NCBI GenBank assembly: GCA_902800395.1
Contig: CADCEC010000005.1
Coordinates: 105,108-169,107 of the forward strand
Direction: 5' to 3'
Length of the DNA: 64,000 nt
Origin: an uncultured Bacteroidota bacterium
GTDB taxonomy: Bacteria > Bacteroidota > Bacteroidia > Bacteroidales > P3
Shown: positions 52,301 through 61,300 of the stretch, piece by piece
Layout of the letters: each line of letters starts with the position of its first letter
Position numbering within the stretch: position 1 is the stretch's first letter
Program-made: the position numbers and the translations under genes
Notes under the pieces: model-generated
Told to the model about the DNA's origin: nothing
The model's input: the letters and a program-made list of their open reading frames with translations, nothing else
The model's database searches: none

Positions 52301-55300
52301 ATGACACTTAAACTGATTGCTTTGACAGTCCTCGGCGCCGTGGTTCTGACTATCCTCGCCGGGATGATTGTCCGTGCTTGGCGTTACCGCCACAATCACC
52401 ATGACGAGGTCTATTGGCCCTACAACGGACCTTTGCACAAGAAGAAAAAATCAAACCCCGGCATCACAACCACACTGGTGACGATACTCACCCTATCCAC
52501 ATTGATGTGGACGAACGGTTTGATGGCTCAGAGCGTGACTCCGGACGGTACCCGGGAGCACCCTTACCCCATCGGTGACATAAGCACCCTCATCTCTTTT
52601 GCACAATGCATCAACAACAATCAGCCTTTCGCATTCGAAAACGGCAAGTTCGTCTTCGATATAGACGGCAACATCCCGGCGGGCGGCGCGGGCATCTACT
52701 TCGAGCAGACCGCCGACATCGACATGAACAGTGCCAATTGGAACATTCCTATTGGCAAGCAAAACAAAGGATTCGAAGGCACTTACTTAGGCGGTGGACA
52801 CAAGATCATGAATCTGACGCTTACGGCCGACAATCGGGCACTCTTTTGCCACTCCAAAGGCCACATTTCTGACCTTACCATCGAAAACCCCGTGTTCAAC
52901 GGCACTTTTAACGACGGCGGGGCATTAGCCACCTACGTGATGGGCGGCACCATCGACAACTGTCATGTCACGGGCAACGACTTGGTGTTCAGTGGCAAAG
53001 ATTGTGGTGCCCTGATAGGTTGGGTAGGTCAGTTGTCCGATTATTTCAAAGCTGATAGTATCAGGATCTCCAACTGTTCCAACCGTTGTCATATCACCTC
53101 CACATACCAACAATCGAACGCAAACGACCAGAACTCCGTGGCCGGCGTGGTGGCGGTCATCAACGCGCGGTACTACGTGGTGACCCGTTGCTTTAACACC
53201 GGCGACATCACTTCCACCTACAGGCCCAAGTTCCAAAACGACGAACTCTGCTTCGCCGGTGTGGTCGGCAGAGGCCTTTTGCCCAACTATCCGTCTGAGA
53301 TCACCTACTGCTACAACAGGGGCGACATCACCGCCCACTGCGGATACCTTGGCGGCGTGGCCGGCTTTTTCAACGACGAAGCCGGTATCAGCAACAGCAC
53401 ACGATGCGCCATCGACTACTGTTTCAACACCGGCAATATCACCGGCGAGTGCGTGTTGTATTCTGACGATTCGTCCGTACACACCGATGCCGACTCCAGT
53501 CTCAATGTCTTCTCCCTCGGCGGTGTGGTGGCGCCCTGCAAGACCCCGACGCGTTACTGCTTCAACACCGGCAATATCACATTGACGAAGCACCCGCACC
53601 CGAAGTTCAACATCTGGGGCGACCAGGGGGTGGCCGGCGTGGGCAGCAACGCCGAGCACTGCTTCAACGTGGGCGAAATCAACAACTACGAGGAGAGAAA
53701 CGGACGCGCGGCGGGTGTGGCCCGCGACACTGCGGCTTACTGTCTCAATGCCGCCTGCGTCTATGACCGCAACCCCAAATACACTTTCTCCCCGCACAAC
53801 ATCGCCAGAATAATCATCGGAGATTGTTTCTCCGACGCCCAGATGTCTGTCGATGGACAGGACGGCAACCTCTACCCCACCTCGAAAATCATCGGCAAGT
53901 CCTCTTCTGCCAAGTGGACGCTCGGCGACGACTGGATTTACGAGGATGGCCGTTACCCGCGACTCAAGTGGACCGACACCTGCGATTGGGCCCGCGACAT
54001 CGCCAAAGTGGCCTGCACCCCCATCATCCTGGCCGACACCGTCACCGACATCCACCATGTGAAAAACGGCATCCAGCTGACCGGCTGCGACAGCGGCGTG
54101 GTGTGGAAAGCCCCCGAGGGCAACTGTTTGTTCGTTGACCCGACGCTTGCCAACACAGCGTGCTCCAACAACGCCATCCAACCGGCATTGCAGCCCTTGT
54201 GCGGCGATTTCGTCACTGTGGCGGCTACCCTGAACGGCGACACCATCAAGACCGTCACCTTGCTTCGCAGCGTGGCCATGCCCCACGACACCCTCACCGT
54301 TGATAACCTCGGCGACCTGAAGACACTGCGCGACGGTGTCAACACCGGCAAAGCCTTCCCCTACAAAAGCTACGTAGTGCCTCGCTACGCGGATGGGGTC
54401 ACCTTCAAGCTGACCACCGACCTCGACATGCAGAGCGAGAGACCTTGGAAGCCCATCGGCTCAGTCTTCAGCGGCAGCCGCTTCGCGGGTCATTTCCTCG
54501 GCGACGGCCATACCATCGACAATCTCAGTCTCGATGATGCCACTCCTTATATCTACAAGAATGCCAATGTCGGCGGTCTTTTCGGAATGCTGAGCGGTGA
54601 GGTGCGCGACCTGACCTTCACCAACCTTCATGCGGATTCCACCACCATAGTGGCGGGAGCCGTCTGCGCCCTGATGAACGGCGCCACCATCGAAAACTGC
54701 ATTGTCAAGGGGCATATCGAGACCTCCAGATCCAGCAACAACTACGCCATCAGCGGCACCGCCGGCCTGGCAGGCGCGTCGCTGACCACTCGCGATCAAG
54801 ACTTCAACTTCTTTTGTCGCGACACCATCCGCAACTGCGTCAACTATGCGGACATCATCACCCATGTCGGCCGCGGCGCCAACATCGCCTCCCATAGTGT
54901 CGGCGGCATTATCGGTCACGGCGGCGTGGTGATCGACTGCGCCAATGCGGGCGACATCTCCGGCGGCAGCGAATGCGGCTACATCGGCGGCATCGGCGGC
55001 GATATGACCAGTGCCCTGCGCTGCTTCAACACCGGCCGCGTCACCATCGCAGAGGCTCCCCAAGCTATAGACTACTTCGTCGGCGGCGTGGTGGGAAAGA
55101 ACGAATATGACAGCACCATCATGTACTGCTATAATGCCGGAACCGTCGATGGCAGTGACCGCAGTCCAGTCGGTGGCATCGTCGGCTATGGTGCCCCGCG
55201 ATACTGCTACATGACCAACACGGTAACCGGCAGGGGCAAATATCTCGGCAGCATTGCGGGCACTGAAAATCCCAATACCCGACATTGCTATTACGACAAG

Positions 55301-58300
55301 CAGATGTCCCCCCTGGGTGGCGAAAATGGACAAGATGCTTCCGGACGATCCCTTGTTGGTCTTGAAACCACCGGCATGCAGGGCTCTGCCCTTCAAAGTT
55401 CGTTGGGAGACCCCGCAAACTGGATCTTCACCCCGGGACTATATCCCCAGCTTGCAATATCCGCTGATGTGGAGACGCAGCACGCCGCGTCTCCACGGGC
55501 CCAACTATCTCGCGTTTCCGTCATGCCGGTCGTGCTGGGTCCCGGCCAAAACTGGATGTCCGCCCACGACAGTATTCCCCTCCGCGGCTGCGATGAACAT
55601 CACTTTTGGACAAAGCTCCAAGGCTGTGTAACAGTTGACAGTTGCCATGTCACCGCCACTGATCGCGACATGGGGGTGATCGAACTTGCCGCCACCATCG
55701 ACAGCGTCCCCTACCGTTTCGTCACGCTTAAGTTCAACATGGACGAGAAACACGCCCTCGTCATCAAAAACGCCGCGCAGTTCGACACCATGCGGATGGT
55801 CATCAACGAAGGTGGCTACTACCACTACAGCGACAGCACTTTCCATAAAAACATTCCTGCCAATGCCGACTCTACCGACTTCGTCGCCATTGACGACGGC
55901 GGCAACGAACGTTTCTTCAAGCTCATCACCGACATCGACATCAATGATATTAAGGAAGAGGGGCATGTCAGAGGATGGATTTCCGTCGGAGGATTCGCCG
56001 GCGACTGCTGCGCCATTTATAAAGGCAACCCCTTCAAGGGAACTTTCGACGGCGGCGGCTACACCATCAGACATCTGACGTTCCAGCGGTATGACAACTC
56101 TCATCCCACGGATTTCTGCGACCATCACCAAGGCTTGTTCGGCACGGTGGATGGCGGCACGGTGAAGAACCTGCGCATCGCGCAAAGCGACACCACGTTG
56201 GGCAACAGCAGCGCGTTCCTCTGCAGTGTGAACAAAGGCGGCACCCTTTACCATTGCGAAATCGACTCCTGCACCTTGACCATCAAATACGGCGAGGCCT
56301 TTGAAAGACACGACCATGCCTTGCTCTGCGCCAAGAACGAAGGCGGCACCATCGACAGCTGCCAGGTGAAAAACAGTGAGATAGCCCCGGATTCGTCAAG
56401 CGAAGCCCTCTTCTTCAACATCGGTGGTGTCTGCGCACTCAACGACCGTGGCGTTGTCAGCCGCTGTATAGCAGAGCATCTCTCCATAAACGATCCTCGT
56501 CAGGAACAAGGAGCACTGCAGAGTGTGGGTGGCATCTGCGGAAAGAACTTCCATGGACAGCTGCAGTTTGACACCATAAGAAACAGCCAGATCACCCTCA
56601 AAATGAATCTGCCGCACAAGTTTATCGGCGGCATCTGCGGTCTCAGCGGCTACGATCCCGATAAAGACACGGACGAACAAACCTACGCCCATATTCCTTC
56701 TGTCATTAGTGATTGCAACAGCGATTCGACCATAATCAACGCCTACACCCATGGGGACAATGATAGCACCAAAAGCATAATGAATATAGGCGGCATTGTG
56801 GGTTCCTGCCAAGGACGCATCATCCAACTCGAACGATGCTCCACCATGGAAAACAGCCGCATTTTGGCTGTCGCCGACACCGTGGGCGGTATCTGCGGTC
56901 GCTTCTGCGGCGAAGGAGGCGAGAGTTACTGTAATACCTGTGGAAACAACGCTTCGGTGACGGGCAACGACTATGTGGGCGGCATTGTGGGGCTTATGAG
57001 TGGCGCCCAACTGCACGAAGGCAATAATCAGGGCGAGGTACGTTCTCTCATAGACTTCGAATATAACTCGGGCTACTATGCCGGCGGCATAGCGGGTGCC
57101 GTGGTGGGAGAATCCAGCCTCTTCGATTGCGACAACAGTGGCACTGTCGCAGCCGACTCAAGCTATGTGGGCGGCATTGCGGGTGCCTTGATGGGGGAGA
57201 GTAACCTCTTCCTTTGCTCAAACCACGGTGATGTCAGCGGTTTCAACCAAGTGGGTGGTTTGGCCGGCCTTATCCTAAAAGACGCCTGGTTCGAAGAGAG
57301 CACTAACAACGGCCTTGTGAGAGGCATCGCCCAGGTGGGTGGATTGGTAGGCTATTTGAAAAGTTCCACGGGAAACAGATGTAGCAACAGCCACAACTAT
57401 GCAAACACCATACACTTCTCCGCCATGGGCGGTGGTGTCTGCGGCTATGCCGAAGACACCACGATGCTTGAAGGCTGCTCCAGCGTGATGATTCTGCCAT
57501 ACGATACAATAATAAGAATACAGAATGGGGATGATCTCAGACTAATCCGCGACAATGTCAACAATGGCAGCAACAGCTACGAAGGCATAGTCATCGTGCT
57601 GGATTGGGACCTCAACTTGTATAATGGATGGATTCCCATCGGTACACCCGAACATCCTTTCCGCGGTACCTTCGACGGTCAAGACCATACCATCAATTTC
57701 GGTATCTACAACGAATCAAATGACTACCAGGGATTCTTCGGCTATATGCAAGGTACCGTCAAGAACGTCAATTTCACTCAATGCAGCGTCATCGGCCGCA
57801 ACTATGTAGGCGTTATCGCGGGCTACTGCAACGGCACCATCTCGAACTGCTATTCCTATCGCGAGAAGGTGGAAGGTGAGAAATATGTCGGCGGTCTGGT
57901 CGGCATGGCCAGCTATTCGGAAATCCAGGACTGCTTCAACGGCAACAACATCGTTGGCGAGCAATACGTGGGCGGCATTGTGGGCGACTTCGCATCGTGC
58001 AAGAACGACAACTGCTATGACACAATGAAATATGATCTTTATGGCGGCAACGTGAGCCGCTGCTACAACTACGGCATGGTCAGAGCCACGGGCGACACCA
58101 GCCACGTGGGCGGCATTGCCGGCTTCACCTCGGCCGAGGTGAAACATTGCTACAACAGCGGCATCGTCGATGGCAAAGACTTTGTGGGCGGCCTCTGCGG
58201 CCAGCTCGATGGCGACAACCTCCACCACTGCTACAACGCCGGCCATGTGTCCGCCACCGGCAACAACAAAGGAGCCGTATGTGGAAGTATCGATTTACAA

Positions 58301-61300
58301 AACATAATATACAATTGCTTTTACGACCGCCAAATGTGTACGGTGCAGGATGACAATGCCTCCGGCTACAACACGCTCAAGATGACGGGCACCGCCCTCC
58401 GAAATGCCCTCGGCACGGACTACTGGTCGTACCACGACAATGAATATCCCACTCTCAAAACGACTAAAAAAGACAGCACCTATTTCCGTATTTCGGTGAA
58501 GCCGTTGCTGCTCCCGGGCAATATGCCCGTGGACAAGATCGTGCAGCCTTTCTGCGGCGTCACGGGGAATGCTCCTTACAGCCAAGTTGAGTGGTCGCGA
58601 TACGGGACAGCAACAGAAACAGTGGACACTATACATCTGGCCGACAAAGACAGCATTACGCTGCTCGGTTGCGGTGTGGACACGTTGAAAGTGAGCCACC
58701 CCGGCTATGGCTTCGAACGCCTGGTGCCGATTGTGGTAGCCGCAAAAGAGGCCACGGTGGAGACCGTGCACACATGCGGCAGCATCTACAAGTGGAACAA
58801 GAACAATCAGTATTATAACGAAACGGGATTCTACACCTGTGATACTTGCGCTAATAAACAGGCCTTGGACCTTACCATCACTCCTGTCACAATCACCTCA
58901 ACACCTATCAATAGCACTTGCGAGACGATCCCTGACGGCGCAGTGCTTGTATCGGTGACAGGGGGGCCTGGCAACGGATTCCGCTACCGGTGGACAAATT
59001 CCCTCACGGGAGACAGCATCGGCAACACACCTGCCCTCACCGACATACCGGCCGGCTACTATTCAGTGACCGTGACCGATTCGCTTTTCCCGACTTGTGA
59101 ACAAACAAGTCCGCAACAATTGTCCTCATCTAACACGGTAAAATTGACCATCAAGAGTTGTGACACAAGCAAAACCTACGACGGCACAGCGCTCACGGGC
59201 AACCGCTATGTGGTGACCGAGCAGGGCTTCGAACCCGATACCCTTCCCGCCGGCAGCTTCGCCATCCTCGCCAACGGCGACACCCTGCGCGTCACGTTCG
59301 ACAGTAACGCCGTCAATGCCGGAACATACGAGAACAAATTCACCTACAGCATCTCCAACGGCATCGACCACAGCTGTCACTACGATGTCAATACGATTTT
59401 CGGCACTCTCTCCATCACCCCGCGCCCCGCCACCATCATCGTCAATGACACCAGCAAAACCTACGGAGACACCGACCCCGTTTTCTCCGGTACAGTCACT
59501 GGACTTGTCGACGGCGACAGCCTCGGGACAATCCACTACTTCAGGAACGACAACTCGGAGAATGTGGGCAACTACCCCGACATTCTGACAGCCAGCTGTA
59601 CAACGCCAAACCCCAACTATAAGGTCTCTGTCAACGAAGGCGATCTTACTATCAAATGCCGTGATCTTTTGATTAGAACGGACAATTTGCCCGACAACAT
59701 CACAGACCGGGACGAATGCTATTCCCCATCCAATACCGACGCGCTGCCTTCCGCTGACAGCATCAAGAATTTGATACTGGCAAACAACGACACGCTGCAA
59801 TCCACAGACTTCTCGGTGACGACAAATGATTCGACGATATTGGCTGACAACAACGACTGGAAGTGGGCACGCACCTATACCATCTCTATTTCCAACCCTA
59901 ACTATTGCGACCAGGCAAGCAGGGTCATCTATGTGAGCGGTGGCGACCAGTCGGCTCCTGTGCGCTCTATCAACGATCTTTGGAAATATGGCATATTATA
60001 TCAGGATGCCTGCTTGGCCAGTTTCGACATAGACCTGTTTTTCCCCAAAGACCAGGATCTCTTCGACGACTGCAGCCAAATGACCATCACCCACAAGGAC
60101 ACCAACACCGGCGACGACCACTACGGATGGACGATCCGCCGTTCGTATGTGGTGACGGATGCCTGCGGCCATACCATTTACGATACCATCGAGGTCTCCG
60201 GCCGCGACCAGACGCCCCCTGTGGCTAGCAACCCCGAGGTTAAAAACAACACCCTATGGGCCGATTCTGCCCAGTGCCTCTGCGACAGCATCCGTACTAT
60301 CCATGACATAGAGGAATTGACGACTATCTTCGGTATCAGCGACGCTTGTTCCGGCGAGGATGTCAGCTTAGTGAGTTCGTCGAAAACGCTGAAAACCGGC
60401 GAACACTGCGACTACACGGTGATCATCGCCTACGTGGTGGCCGATGCCTACGGCAACTCGACGACCATCTATCATGCGCAGTTCATCCAAGACACGATAG
60501 GGCCTACCTTCGAGATCGTCCCCCATGACACGACCCTGTGCGTTGACCCCGACGGCAACTACGAAAACACCGTCACCCGTGTCGCAGCCGAAATAACGGT
60601 TACGAATCTGCACGACAACTGCACGAAACTGCAGGAGAGTTTCCGTGTCCAAAGCTCGATGGACACTTCCCGCTTTGATTTTGATCATCCTCGGGGGTAT
60701 AGAATAACTCAAGGCGAATCTGACAATGGCGTGCGACACTACAAGCAACTCTGGACCGTGACCGACTCCTGTGGCAACACCACCTACGATTCGATCTCCA
60801 TCCACGTTCGTCCTTTGCCGAAAATCACTCGAATCACCAACCGCGAACAAGACATCATCTACGGCGATGCCATCACGAATGTGCGGATATATCATCAGTA
60901 CTCCGACCTTTCCATAACGGGTTTGTCCGGCATCGGATTGGACTCGCTCGGATGCTCTGTAGAACATAAAAAAGACCAGAATAATAATGAATATGACAGA
61001 GTGTATGGCGATCCTGAATTCGCCGTCAACGCCACGTTTCTCGTTACGGCCAACAGCCACCTGGGATGGGGCTGCAGCTCTGTTGACAGCACCTTTAGCA
61101 TCAATGTGGAACGGAGACCCATCGTCATCACCGCCACCGCCGCCACCAAGAAGTACGACGGCACCCCGCTGACCTCGAACAACTACACCTGTACGACGAA
61201 CGATAACGAACCTGCCCTCGTCCATGAAGACGTTATTTCACGCTTGTTCTTCAGCGGCAGCCAGACCAATGTGGGTTCAAGCACAAACACCATCGGCAAT

